DNA of 64,000 bases from Halomonas litopenaei (GCF_003045775.1 NZ_PXNS01000010.1:1-64000), one strand, 5' to 3'; numbered from the stretch's first letter, positions 39,337-48,254 are shown. Made by a program: numbers and translations. Notes: a model not told the origin generated them from the sequence alone.

Positions 39337-41097
39337 TCAGCCTTCGAAGTTCCAGGTCAGGCGGGCGTTGATGCGACCCTCACGGCTATCGGTCTCGAGG
39401 TCACGATCGCCGATGGGCTCAGCGTACTCCAGGGTGAGGCCGTACAAACGTCCTTTGCCCAGGCTGACGCCGGCCGCCGCCGAAGCCAGGTGGCTATCCG
39501 CGTCGCGCTCCTGAAACTCGGTGCGGGCGCCATCCAGCACCAGGTAGGGCTCGATGCGCGAAAGCCAGGCGCTATTCACAGGCTGCAGATAGCGTAGTTC
39601 CAGCGCCCCGGCGAAACCGTAGTCGCCCTCCGCCTGGCCGGCGTCATAGCCGCGCCCGAAGCGTTGGCCACCGTAGTTGCCGCGCTCGGGTTCCGGCAGC
39701 GCATCGTCGGAGTAGAAACCGTTGGCGCTGGCGGTAAGGCGCCAGTGATCGCCATACAGGCGTCTGTACTGGGCGTCCAGCTGCCAGCGGGTGAAGTGTA
39801 GATCTCCGTTGTCGGCAAGCGGTGTACCGTTGAGCCGGCGCTGCTGCTCGTTGGCCCCCAGATCTACGCCCTGGCGCAGGGCCAGCGAGGCAAGCCAGAA
39901 CTGCCGTCCACGCTGGGTGCGATAGTTCAGGTCCAGATCGGCGGCCGAATACTCGGATTCCTCGACCAGTTGGTTGAGGGTCTGTTCCTCGAAGCTGAGT
40001 GATGTGGTCTTGGTCTCGTCGTGATGACGCAAGGCGCCGCCCAGGGTCAGGCTCGAGGAGCGTGACAGCAGCAAGGGGTAGGACAGCCCCAGGCGATAGC
40101 GTCTGCGGTCGGTATCCTGATCCTGGCGCAGATCGAAGCGCTGTCCGTCGAGCAGGTAGATCAGATTCTCCTCGTCCTCACCGTCATAGCTGTCGGCGGA
40201 GGCGGTCAGGGTCAGGCCGTCGTTGCCGATATCGGTACGATAGTCCAACGCGTAGAGCTCGTTGTCGTTGTCGATGGGCCACAGCCAGGAGAAGCCCAGG
40301 CTGTCGCCCCAGGTAGTCAGGCTCTGGGTCGAGACCCGGTTGATGAAGACGGCGTCCTGCTCGTCGCCGCCGCTGAGGTTGCCCGAATAGTCAAAATGAT
40401 CGATACGACGTTCTTCGACACGCAGGGTAGTGGCACCGCTGGGGGTGCGCGGCACCGGTGCCTTCAGGGTCAGGCTGGCACCGGGAATTCGCTCGATCAG
40501 CCCGCTGACACGCTCAAAGGTGCTGCGCGTCAGAGGGCGTTCTTCCAGCAATGGCTGGACCAGTTTCTCCACCCGGCCCGCCACGGGGTCATCGTCCACC
40601 ACGATCTCGGTACGGGCGATATGCCCCTCCACCAGTACGATGCGCACGTTGCCGTCACGAAAGTTGTTGGTTGGCAGGTAGGCGAAGGACAGCGGATAGC
40701 CGCCGTCCTGGTAGGCGTCGGTGATCGCCTGGACTTCGGCCTCGATGGCCTCTCGGCTCACGCTCTGCCCGATCATGGCCTGAAGTCCCTGACTCAGTTC
40801 GGCCAGATCTAGCACGCTGTCGCCGATGAAGCGCACGTGACTCACGGTGACGCGGGCAGGGATGCCGGCGCTGGCGTCGCTGGGCAGGTCAACCTCGGTT
40901 TCCACGCTGCGCTGTTGTGGCGCCAGCCGGCGATTTTCGATGATGTCGTCGACGGTCTCCAGCGTCTGCTGGGCCTGGAGGGGGGACACGGCCAGCAGGC
41001 TGCCGGCGGCCATCACTAGGTGAAGGGGACTGTATCGCGAACGTGGCGGGGAAGATGGCTTGGTGTAGGGCGTTGGTTGCGGCGTAGTGCTTGGCAT
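39337..41097 (-). CDS. TpsB-type outer-membrane secretion protein (ShlB/FhaC/HecB family)
   Basis: The 586-residue protein has a signal region (YSPLHLVMAAGSLLAVSPLQAQ), an N-terminal POTRA part (VTVSHVRFIGDSVLDLAELSQGL, AYQDGGYPLSFAYLPTNNF) and a C-terminal beta barrel. The barrel ends in Trp-Asn-Phe-Glu-Gly, with an aromatic near the end. TpsB proteins export a partner (TpsA) across the outer membrane. No classic TpsA with a haemagglutination domain is nearby; the only neighbour is the Gly-rich lipoprotein, which ends 153 bases upstream and has its own terminator. ATG 41097 has aagga upstream. Confidence 0.87.
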   Translation of the reverse strand: MPSTTPQPTPYTKPSSPPRSRYSPLHLVMAAGSLLAVSPLQAQQTLETVDDIIENRRLAPQQRSVETEVDLPSDASAGIPARVTVSHVRFIGDSVLDLAELSQGLQAMIGQSVSREAIEAEVQAITDAYQDGGYPLSFAYLPTNNFRDGNVRIVLVEGHIARTEIVVDDDPVAGRVEKLVQPLLEERPLTRSTFERVSGLIERIPGASLTLKAPVPRTPSGATTLRVEERRIDHFDYSGNLSGGDEQDAVFINRVSTQSLTTWGDSLGFSWLWPIDNDNELYALDYRTDIGNDGLTLTASADSYDGEDEENLIYLLDGQRFDLRQDQDTDRRRYRLGLSYPLLLSRSSSLTLGGALRHHDETKTTSLSFEEQTLNQLVEESEYSAADLDLNYRTQRGRQFWLASLALRQGVDLGANEQQRRLNGTPLADNGDLHFTRWQLDAQYRRLYGDHWRLTASANGFYSDDALPEPERGNYGGQRFGRGYDAGQAEGDYGFAGALELRYLQPVNSAWLSRIEPYLVLDGARTEFQERDADSHLASAAAGVSLGKGRLYGLTLEYAEPIGDRDLETDSREGRINARLTWNFEG

Positions 41098-41189
41098 AGG
41101 CTTCCTTGTCGATCCCTGGTAGAGGCCCCTCAAGGGGGCTCGAATATTGTTGTGAACAGCGTCTGGACTGGTGTTGGGTTTGACCTCAA

Positions 41190-41223
41190 GAAAAGGCCCG
41201 ATACCCGCGGGGGTATCGGGCCT
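41190..41223 (-). terminator. Terminator after Gly-rich lipoprotein gene
   Basis: Stem AGGCCCGATACCC with complement, closed by gcgg. On the reverse strand it is followed by ttttctt. It lies between the lipoprotein gene and tpsB, so tpsB depends on readthrough or its own promoter. Confidence 0.85.
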
Positions 41224-41250
41224 GCGTTTGGCATGGCTGGTCAGGCGAGA

Positions 41251-43593
41251 TCAGTTTCTGCCCAGCACTCCTCCCAGAATGCTGCTGACCAGGCCGTCAT
41301 TGCTGCCGGCGTCGTTACTGCTGCCGTCCTGGCTGCTTTCCATGTCACCGGTAAGCTTCTCGGTCACGCCACCGACGGCGTCCAGGGTGCCGCCGACCAG
41401 GCCACCGCCGCTGTCGCTGTCGCCACCGCCGAGGGTGCTGGTCAGGGTGTCGGAGACGCCGGAGACCAGGCCGCCGCCGCTATCGCCACCGCCGAGGGTG
41501 CTGGTCAGGGTATCGGAGACGCCAGAGACCAGGCCGCCGCCACTGTCGCCACCGAGGGTGTCGCCCAGTCCGGCAGTCAAGCCGCTGCCGCCGCCCAGCG
41601 TATCGTTGAGTCCGGCGATGAGGTTGCTGTCACCACCAAGCTGGTCGCCAAGCCCTGCCTCGAGTCCGCCCCCGAGGCCGCCTTGCTGGCTTCCTCCGAG
41701 GTCCGAGAGCAGAGCCCCTTGGCCCAGCAGTCCGGCAGATTCCAGTTGACTGAGTCCCTGACCATCGAGGCGTGAAAGCAGTCGAGCCTCATCACCGCCC
41801 AGCAGTCTGCCGGTGTTGGCGGCGATGCCTCCGACACCACTGACAGCACCACCCACGCCAGCGGCGAGGTCATTGCCCTGGCCCAGGCGGCCACCCAGTC
41901 CATCTACCGCTACGCCGGCCTGGATCAGCACGTTGCCTACCTCGGGGCCGACCACCAGGGCCTGGCTGAGCTGGGTAACGCCGCTATCCGTCTGGATGAC
42001 AACGGGGCGCAATACCGCCGACACTTCGCGGGTCAGGCCACCAAGGTGCGAGCCATCGTCGTTGAAGTTCAGGGTCAGCACGTTACCGGCCTGGGTCACG
42101 CCGCCACCAAGGGCCGCGACGCTGCTGCCGAGCTGGGTGATGGCGCCGCTGCGGTTGTCGAGCTGCATGACCAGGGGGAGCTGGTTCAGGTTGCCGACGG
42201 TGGCGCCGAGGCTGGATACCACCTCTCCGGTTTCGGAGACCGCTACACCGCCGCCGGCCAAGGTGGTTCCCACAGCGTTGGGGTTATTCGAGAAGTTGCC
42301 CAGACCATTGTCGAGTCCGTTGCTGAGCCCGGATACGGCTTGGCCGCCATTGCTGATGACATTGCCCAGCCCGTCGGTGACGAACTCTCCACGTCCTCCC
42401 AGACTTTGTTGCGAAATGCCATCGCCCAGGGCGGTGACGGCGTCTCCAGCACCGGCGCCGGTCTGTCCTGCGCTGGCGACGGTGCGCTCCAGGTCGGTGC
42501 GGCCGTCTTCAGGCGCGCTGGTATCGCCATCGAGCAGTCCGCCGAGGCCGCCGCCTGAGCCATTGTCGCCTTCACCCCCGCCGAGCAGCTCGCCGGTCGC
42601 GATGACGATATTACCGCTGCCGGTCACGCTATCGCCGGCGCCGCCAAGCAGAGAGTAGCGTTCACCGATACGCTGACCGAGGTCGGCCAGGGTGCCACCG
42701 GTGCGTAGCAGCAGGTTGCCGGCCTGGGCCGGCAACACCAGCGCTTGACCGACGCGTGTGACCTTGCCGTCGGTGCCCAGCAGCACAGGACGAAGGGCAA
42801 CACCAAGCTTGGTAGTGGTGGCCCCGAGCACCTCGCTGGAATCCTCGAAATTAACGCTGAGTGCGTCGCCTGCGCGCTCCACCTTGCCGCCGAGCCCATT
42901 GACGGTGGTACCGAGCTTGGTCACCAGTCCTGTTCGGGCGTCGAGTTCCATCACTACGGGCAGTTCGCCCAGGCCGGCAACGGTGTCTCCTGTCGCCGAA
43001 ACTGCCTGTCCAAGCTCGCCGACACCGTTGGTCACGCCTGCGGCGGTGGTGCCCAGATAGTTGTCATTGGTACTGAGGCTGCCGACACCATCGCGTATGC
43101 CGCTCGAGATGTCGCCGACCGCATCGCCCGTTTCGGAGACGATCGTACCTGCAGGTTCGGTGACGCTGGCCAATTGAGGGACGGCGCTCTGCTGGGAGAT
43201 GCCGTTCCCGATGTCAGTAAGCGTGGTGTCTACACCGTCGCTGGTATCGGCTGTCGCCAGGAATACACCTTCCAGCGATGAGCGGGCAATGCCATCGCCG
43301 CCATCGCCGCCGTCGGATCCATCACCATCGCCGCCATCGCCACCGGAGCCATCGCCACCGGAGCCATCACCACCGGAGCCATCACCACCGGAGCCATCAC
43401 CACCGGAGCCATCGCCACCGGAGCCATCGCCACCAGAGCCATCGCCACCAGAGCCATCGTCGCCACCGCTGGTAATCGGGTCCTGGCTGTTACTGGCCAG
43501 GGTGCGAGAGTTGCTGGAATCACCAGAGCAGGCGGTCAGGGTCGCCATCGCGCTGGCGAGAGCAATAACGAGTAGTTTTCGTTGCAAAGTCAT
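41251..43593 (-). CDS. Gly-rich, internally duplicated surface lipoprotein (collagen-like annotation)
   Basis: The 780-residue protein has a lipobox LTAC; Ser at +2 fits outer-membrane sorting. A run of eight GSGGD units follows. Then come two homologous domains of about 230 residues: GISQQS appears in both, as do LPVVMELDARTG / LPLVMQLDNRSG, FEDSSEVLG / FNDDGSHLG and GRLLGG-type ends. A C-terminal part repeats SGGGLVSGVSDTLTSTLGGGD. Such proteins are often named collagen-like, yet most of the run is a five-residue repeat, not Gly-X-Y. Likely an adhesin or matrix protein (inference). ATG 43593 was chosen with gaggt upstream. Confidence 0.75.
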   Translation of the reverse strand: MTLQRKLLVIALASAMATLTACSGDSSNSRTLASNSQDPITSGGDDGSGGDGSGGDGSGGDGSGGDGSGGDGSGGDGSGGDGSGGDGGDGDGSDGGDGGDGIARSSLEGVFLATADTSDGVDTTLTDIGNGISQQSAVPQLASVTEPAGTIVSETGDAVGDISSGIRDGVGSLSTNDNYLGTTAAGVTNGVGELGQAVSATGDTVAGLGELPVVMELDARTGLVTKLGTTVNGLGGKVERAGDALSVNFEDSSEVLGATTTKLGVALRPVLLGTDGKVTRVGQALVLPAQAGNLLLRTGGTLADLGQRIGERYSLLGGAGDSVTGSGNIVIATGELLGGGEGDNGSGGGLGGLLDGDTSAPEDGRTDLERTVASAGQTGAGAGDAVTALGDGISQQSLGGRGEFVTDGLGNVISNGGQAVSGLSNGLDNGLGNFSNNPNAVGTTLAGGGVAVSETGEVVSSLGATVGNLNQLPLVMQLDNRSGAITQLGSSVAALGGGVTQAGNVLTLNFNDDGSHLGGLTREVSAVLRPVVIQTDSGVTQLSQALVVGPEVGNVLIQAGVAVDGLGGRLGQGNDLAAGVGGAVSGVGGIAANTGRLLGGDEARLLSRLDGQGLSQLESAGLLGQGALLSDLGGSQQGGLGGGLEAGLGDQLGGDSNLIAGLNDTLGGGSGLTAGLGDTLGGDSGGGLVSGVSDTLTSTLGGGDSGGGLVSGVSDTLTSTLGGGDSDSGGGLVGGTLDAVGGVTEKLTGDMESSQDGSSNDAGSNDGLVSSILGGVLGRN
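43333..43452 (-). repeat. 15-bp tandem repeat, eight units, encoding GSGGD
   Basis: Eight units of gccatcgccaccgga on the forward strand, differing only at two positions. The unit encodes five residues, so slippage would change linker length without frameshift. Confidence 0.95.
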
Positions 43594-43884
43594 CGGTTTA
43601 TACCTCACCTAGTCCGGATGTAATGGTTATCTTGGTGGAAAGGCAATAAAGCCTGTATGGGCTTTCTAAAACTCTTGTAGTTGAATATTTAGCGTAGATG
43701 CATCTTTATGCATAATTCCTTTTTATTAGCTTTTTATGGGTTTTAATTAGTGTCTAAGTGTTACCAGACGTAATAAAAAGTGTTATGAAGTGATTGTGCT
43801 GAAGATTGTTTTGAAAAGGGCGGGGCGCTCGGGCGTACACTGAACTAGCACCGTGCTAGGCTCATGTAGCAGCAAGGAGAGGTG
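43594..43884. other. AT-rich divergent intergenic region
   Basis: Clearly richer in A and T than the surroundings, between two divergent lipoprotein genes. It should contain both promoters; none is certain. A palindrome lies at 43845-43859. Confidence 0.6.
43845..43859. promoter_or_regulatory. Palindrome before lipoprotein gene
   Basis: CTAGCAC-c-GTGCTAG, a perfect 7-bp dyad 25 bases before the start codon and just after a weak TTGAAA / TACACT promoter-like pair. It could be an operator. Confidence 0.35.
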
Positions 43885-44526
43885 ATGATGAGCCCTTGGC
43901 GTTTTGTAGTAATGTTGGTCGCAGGAGCCATGGTTGCCGGGGTGCTGGCGGCCTGTGATGGAGATTCAACAGTGAGTCAGCCTTCGGAGCCGAGCGGTGA
44001 GCGAGACATCGCGTCCGGTTCTGTCGAAAGGGTGACGTCCCGAGTTGATGAACCTGAACCTGAACCTGAACCTGAACCTGAACCGATGACGGTAGCGGCG
44101 CTGGACGAGCCGGTGACGGTATCGCTGGATATCCGGCTGGCGTCGGATCGGCGAATGCATGTGGCGGCCACGACCAACTTGCCGGAAGGCACTAAAGTCC
44201 AGCTTCGAGTGGTGCGCGAGGCCAGCAATGTGCGTTGGCAGTCACGCACTGAGGTGCGTGAGGGCAGTGTGGCAGCCGGGCCCTACGGTCCCGGTAGCGG
44301 GTTGCCCGATGGCTACTATCGTATCGAACTGGTCACCGCGCCTGCTGACGTGCAGCCCGCCGAGGTCAAGGCGCGGATCGGGCCGAGCGGCGAGTACCTT
44401 GATGGGCCACTGGTTGCCACGTCGGAGCATGGACTGGGCAAGATCATCAAGGCTAGCCAGCGGTTTCTGGTAGGGCAGGAAGTGCGACGAACGCTGGACG
44501 ATGTCGAAGTGCAGCAGAGCCCCTGA
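43885..44526 (+). CDS. Lipoprotein with Glu-Pro repeat linker
   Basis: The 213-residue protein has a signal peptide with lipobox LAAC. Asp at +2 would favour inner-membrane retention by the E. coli rule. A disordered linker with EPEPEPEPEPEP follows, encoded by hexanucleotide repeats near 44050-44085, then a beta-rich domain (VSLDIRLASDRRMHVAATTNLPEGTKVQLRVVRE, GPYGPGSGLPDGYYRIELVTAP). I do not recognise the family. ATG 43885 is preceded by aaggag; ATG 43888 and GTG 43882 are also possible. It is divergent from the Gly-rich lipoprotein gene. Confidence 0.7.
   Translation: MMSPWRFVVMLVAGAMVAGVLAACDGDSTVSQPSEPSGERDIASGSVERVTSRVDEPEPEPEPEPEPMTVAALDEPVTVSLDIRLASDRRMHVAATTNLPEGTKVQLRVVREASNVRWQSRTEVREGSVAAGPYGPGSGLPDGYYRIELVTAPADVQPAEVKARIGPSGEYLDGPLVATSEHGLGKIIKASQRFLVGQEVRRTLDDVEVQQSP
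44050..44085 (+). repeat. Hexanucleotide repeat encoding Glu-Pro
   Basis: About six copies of cctgaa in a row encode an EP linker. Copy change would keep frame. Confidence 0.85.
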
Positions 44527-44610
44527 ATCAACCTTGAAAGCACCTCTTGATAAGTGTCCCTAAGACGCGAACGCAGCAGGAAGTTGTTACAGACCGCCCG
44601 TGGAAGTCGC

Positions 44611-44810
44611 TTTTGGAAATCGTTTTTGGAAATCGTTCCGGAAACGTGTTCTTGAGAAGTGTTCCTGGCAAAGTTCTTGCGAAAAGTTCTTGAGAAAAGT
44701 TCTTGGGAAGAGTTCTCGGGGCAACGTTCTTGAGAAGAGTTCTTGGAAAAGACTGAGAAGAGTTCTGGAGAAGTGTTCCAGAAAAGCGTCCTGGAAGATG
44801 GCTGGAAGCG
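44611..44810. repeat. Degenerate 13-bp tandem array
   Basis: About fourteen units with consensus gttcttgagaaga; the best run is 44672-44712 with near-identical units. Each unit contains a dyad TTC-N4-GAA. Units decay at both ends. Confidence 0.85.
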
Positions 44811-44863
44811 GACGTCATGCGTCGAACGCGCCTGGACGCCATCGCCGACTTATAAGTTAGAGG

Positions 44864-44959
44864 GATAAACGGCGCCAGGGATAAGAAGCTCAAGAGATAA
44901 GAAACGCAAGTGATAAGAAGCGCAAGTGATAAGAAGCGCAGGGGATAAGAAGGGCAAGG
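44864..44959. repeat. 16-bp tandem array, six units
   Basis: Six units in exact 16-bp register, consensus gataagaagcgcaagt; units three and four are nearly identical, the first is most decayed. Confidence 0.9.
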
Positions 44960-45153
44960 CACAGAGAGCGGTGGCGACAAGACTGCCGGGCAGGGCAGAG
45001 GCGGCAAGGGACGGTCAGGCCGGAGTGACCGACCTGACCCGTCGGGCTCGCTCTCGGGGCTTGGGCGCCTGGTTGGATGATCTGGGTAGGCGAGAGATGA
45101 AACGTCAGGCCCGGCCGACTGCTTTTGGTTTCATCTCTGCTTTTCGTCTCACC

Positions 45154-45744
45154 TCAGGTCGCTGACTCGCTACGCCATAGCGCTACCACCTTGGCCTTGA
45201 GTCGCATGCCGCTGTGATAAGGCATGGTGGTGGTCTGGCCCTGGCGCTGAAAGGTCAGTTGCCCGTTGTTGTCCTGTGCGACCCGGCGCAGGTACAGGGT
45301 ATCTTCCTCCGCCACAAGATAGAGTCCCGGCTGCCGGAATATCTCGGTCGGAGCCACGGCGGCCAGATCCAGCGGTCCCAGAAAATCGAAGTGCTCATCC
45401 GGCGCTGGCGTCACCAGGTGGCAGTCACCGTCCCAACGCTGCTCCGGGATCAGCTCCAGTGGCAGATCGATCCCCTTGTGGGCGACTTCCTGCCAGGGCA
45501 GCGGCAGGGTCGATCTCAGGTAGAGGGGAGATGGTCGGCTCGGTTCTCCTTCCAGCAGGTGTGCCAGGGGGCAGTTAAGGGCCTGTGACAGTGCCACCAG
45601 GCGTTCATGCCCGATCTGCTTGATGGTGCCGGACTCCCAGTAGGAAATGGTGACGTCAGAGACCCCGACCTGGCGAGCCAGCGCCGCCTTGTTCAAGCCG
45701 GCTGCCAACCTCAAAGATTTGATGCGCGGACCCAGCGCGTCCAT
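45154..45744 (-). CDS. XRE-family transcriptional regulator
   Basis: The 196-residue protein has an N-terminal Cro/CI-type HTH (RIKSLRLAAGLNKAALARQVGVSDVTISYWESGTIKQIG, about residues 7-45). A C-terminal domain of about 110 residues follows, with strands GLYLVAEEDTLYLRRVAQ and KAKVVALWRS. This arrangement recalls CI-like repressors, but I see no Ser-Lys protease motif. ATG 45744 has aggaag upstream. Its place beside the repeat arrays makes it a candidate regulator of the lipoprotein/secretion island, which is only inferred. Confidence 0.82.
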   Translation of the reverse strand: MDALGPRIKSLRLAAGLNKAALARQVGVSDVTISYWESGTIKQIGHERLVALSQALNCPLAHLLEGEPSRPSPLYLRSTLPLPWQEVAHKGIDLPLELIPEQRWDGDCHLVTPAPDEHFDFLGPLDLAAVAPTEIFRQPGLYLVAEEDTLYLRRVAQDNNGQLTFQRQGQTTTMPYHSGMRLKAKVVALWRSESAT

Positions 45745-45847
45745 GGAACCTTCCTGTCGACACATAAAGAGAATTTAGAATACTCATTCATAAGCACCTC
45801 TTGTGCAATATCAGGCGTCAACGATATTCGACGGTTCCTATGCCGCA

Positions 45848-46600
45848 CTACCAGGTGATCGGCTCGTTGGCCCAGTCGAAGAAGCCGCCGCTGTCGTCGG
45901 GGCCACGCTGCTGCACCATGGTCATCAGTCGGTCGGCGACAAAGTCGGCGGTGAATAGCTTGTGCTCAGGGACTCGGGCCTGAAAGGGGCGTGACAGCAA
46001 GCTGTCGGTGGTACCCGGGTGGAAGCTCAGCACGCAGGACTGGGGATTCAATCGCTTGAGTTCGATGGCAGCGGTTTTCATCAGCATGTTGTGGGCGGCC
46101 TTGCTGGCGCGGTAGGCGTACCAGCCGCCCAGGCCGTTATCGCCGATCGAGCCGACCCGTGCCGATAGGCTGACCACGGTGGTGGGATGGGAGCCCTTGA
46201 GGTGGGGAAGCAGCGTCTGGAGCATCAAGGCCGGCGTGGCGGCGTTGACCTGAAAAAGGGTCGTCAGGGCGGCTTCGTCGAGGTCCTCCAGGCGTTTCTC
46301 GGGCTGAATGTTGCTTGCTTCGTCGTGCAACAGGCCAATGGCGTTGACCACAAGGTGAAGAGGAACGGCTTGGCCAGCAGGGCCGTGAAGGGCTCGACCC
46401 AGGTCAGCGCGGCCCTGTGCAGTGGTGACATCGCCTTGGATCGCTTCCAGGCGAGAAGAGGAGGCCTGAAAGGAGGTTCGGCTGACGACGGTCGCCTGCC
46501 CCAGCCGTGGGTCGGCGAGCAGTCGATCGACGACGGCGCGACCTATGCCTCCATTGCCGCCGATGACGAGGGCGCGATAGCCGTCGGGAAGTCTGTCCAT
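45848..46600 (-). CDS. Short-chain dehydrogenase/reductase
   Basis: The 250-residue protein has the NAD(P) motif VIGGNGGIGRAV near the start, NAIG-type central motif (VVNAIGLLH), Ser in VVSLSARVGSIGDN and the catalytic pair Y-x3-K in YRASKAAHN. It resembles C-factor-like SDRs found widely in proteobacteria. The substrate is unknown. ATG 46600 follows aggag. Divergent from gltX. Confidence 0.87.
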   Translation of the reverse strand: MDRLPDGYRALVIGGNGGIGRAVVDRLLADPRLGQATVVSRTSFQASSSRLEAIQGDVTTAQGRADLGRALHGPAGQAVPLHLVVNAIGLLHDEASNIQPEKRLEDLDEAALTTLFQVNAATPALMLQTLLPHLKGSHPTTVVSLSARVGSIGDNGLGGWYAYRASKAAHNMLMKTAAIELKRLNPQSCVLSFHPGTTDSLLSRPFQARVPEHKLFTADFVADRLMTMVQQRGPDDSGGFFDWANEPITW

Positions 46601-46711
46601 GTCGCTCTCCTGGCCTGGGTGGGGTGGCAACCTGTTCGAGTCCCGCACGGGGTGACGATTTCAGAGTTTCGCGAATCCCGCCGGGTCCTGCGCAATTGCT
46701 TCGTCGGTGCG

Positions 46712-46717
46712 TATAAT
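46712..46717 (+). promoter_or_regulatory. Candidate -10 box of gltX
   Basis: A perfect TATAAT 50 bases before the gltX start. No good -35 is visible at 16-18 bp spacing, so confidence is limited. Confidence 0.45.
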
Positions 46718-46766
46718 GCGCCCACGCCGCCAGCTTGGCTTCAACGACTTCAGGATGCAGGACGTT

Positions 46767-48254
46767 ATGACTGTTCGCACGCGTATCGCCCCGTCGCCCA
46801 CCGGGGACCCCCACGTAGGAACCGCCTACATTGCCTTGTTCAACCTGTGCTTTGCTCGACAGCATGGGGGAGAGTTCATCCTTCGCATCGAGGACACCGA
46901 TCGTGTTCGTTCCACCGCCGAGTCGGAGCAGATGATCCTCGATTCGTTGCGTTGGTTGGGGCTCGAATGGGACGAAGGACCCGATGTCGGCGGCCCGCAT
47001 GGTCCCTATCGTCAGAGCGAGCGAGGAGACATCTATGCCGAGCACGCCCAGCGATTGATCGATGCCGGTCATGCCTTCAAGTGTTACCGCACCAGCGAGG
47101 AGCTCGACGAGCTGCGTGAGGCGCGCAAGGCCCAGGGGCTGCACCTGGCGCTGAAGCCGGCCGATCTGGCGCTTGATCCCGACGAACAGGCCCGTCGCGA
47201 GCAAGAGGGCATGCCTTATGTGGTGCGCATGCAGGTGCCGGAAAGCGGCCCCTGCGTCGTTCAGGACATGCTGCGTGGCGCCATCGAGGTGGACTGGGCC
47301 CAGGTGGATGCGCAGATCCTGCTCAAATCCGACGGCATGCCGACCTATCACCTGGCCAATGTGGTGGACGATCACCTGATGGGGATCACCCACGTGCTGC
47401 GTGGCGAGGAGTGGATCAATTCGGCGCCCAAGCACCAGTTGCTGTATGAGTACTTTGGCTGGGACATGCCTGAGCTGTGCCATATGCCGCTGCTGCGCAA
47501 TCCCGACAAGTCCAAGCTGTCCAAGCGCAAGAACCCTACCTCGATCAACTATTATCGGCGTATGGGATTCCTGCCCCAGGCGGTAACCAACTATCTCGGA
47601 CGCATGGGCTGGTCCATGCCGGACGAACGAGAGAAGTTCTCCCTCGCCGAGATGATGGAAAACTTCGACATTCAGCGGGTATCGCTGGGTGGCCCGGTGT
47701 TCGATCTCGAGAAGCTGACCTGGCTCAACGGTGTCTACCTGCGCGAGGACCTGGACGACCGCGCCTTTCTCCAGGCCTTGATGACCTGGGCCTTCAATGA
47801 AGACTACGTGGCGCAGATCCTGCCCCAGGTGCGCACGCGGGTCGATACCTTGTCCGACGTGGCGCCTCTGGCGGGGCACTTCTTCTCCGGGCTGCCCGCC
47901 ATCAGCGAAGCAAGCTTCGACGGGATCAACCTGGAGCGTGAAGATCTCGTCAAGCTGCTGCAGTTCCTGGTCTGGCGGCTCGAAGGTGTGTCCAGCTGGA
48001 ACAAGGACGCGCTGCTGGCCGAGATCAAGCTGTTGGGCAGCCACTTCGATCTGAAGATGAAGGCACTGCTGGCACCGGTCTTTATCGCCATCACCGGCTC
48101 CTCGTCGAGCACCTCGGTGATGGACGCCATGGCGATTCTTGGCTCCGACATGACCCGCGCCCGCCTGCGTCACGCCATCGGCGTGCTGGGTGGCGTCTCC
48201 AAGAAGCAGGCCAAGCGCTTCGAGAAGGAATATCGCGAGCTGCCGGCGGAATAG
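46767..48254 (+). CDS. gltX: Glutamyl-tRNA synthetase
   Basis: GltX charges tRNA-Glu with glutamate. The 495-residue cytosolic class I enzyme has the HIGH-like motif [14 protein letters not shown], the [10 protein letters not shown] segment, and the KMSKS-type loop SKLSKRKNP. Length fits the family. ATG 46767 starts the conserved [14 protein letters not shown] gene for tRNA-Glu, its substrate, lies about 420 bases downstream. The last 99 bases are partly duplicated at 48331-48446. Confidence 0.96.
   Translation: MTVRTRIAPSPTGDPHVGTAYIALFNLCFARQHGGEFILRIEDTDRVRSTAESEQMILDSLRWLGLEWDEGPDVGGPHGPYRQSERGDIYAEHAQRLIDAGHAFKCYRTSEELDELREARKAQGLHLALKPADLALDPDEQARREQEGMPYVVRMQVPESGPCVVQDMLRGAIEVDWAQVDAQILLKSDGMPTYHLANVVDDHLMGITHVLRGEEWINSAPKHQLLYEYFGWDMPELCHMPLLRNPDKSKLSKRKNPTSINYYRRMGFLPQAVTNYLGRMGWSMPDEREKFSLAEMMENFDIQRVSLGGPVFDLEKLTWLNGVYLREDLDDRAFLQALMTWAFNEDYVAQILPQVRTRVDTLSDVAPLAGHFFSGLPAISEASFDGINLEREDLVKLLQFLVWRLEGVSSWNKDALLAEIKLLGSHFDLKMKALLAPVFIAITGSSSSTSVMDAMAILGSDMTRARLRHAIGVLGGVSKKQAKRFEKEYRELPAE

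Larger units (their letters stand above)
44527..45153. other. Gene-free stretch holding two tandem-repeat arrays
   Basis: Contains the 13-bp array at 44611-44810 and the 16-bp array at 44864-44959, then about 190 bases without visible features. Frames open on both strands across the first array are not credible as genes because the period is not a multiple of three and the peptides are low complexity. Confidence 0.65.

Noticed and set aside
43594..43884. Recent horizontal transfer of the secretion island on the basis of AT-rich DNA
   Set aside because: Only the intergenic part is AT-rich; the flanking genes are as GC-rich as their neighbours, and no mobility genes are seen.
44864..44959. CRISPR array
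   Set aside because: Units are contiguous 16-mers without spacers, and no cas genes are present.
44528..45007. Open frames across the 13-bp array (reverse 159 aa; forward 86 aa at 44600-44860)
   Set aside because: Low-complexity peptides set by the repeat; the period is not a multiple of three, no ribosome binding site, no similarity to known proteins.
46696..46717. ttgctt plus TATAAT as a full gltX promoter
   Set aside because: The spacer is only 10 bp; only the -10 box is kept as a candidate.
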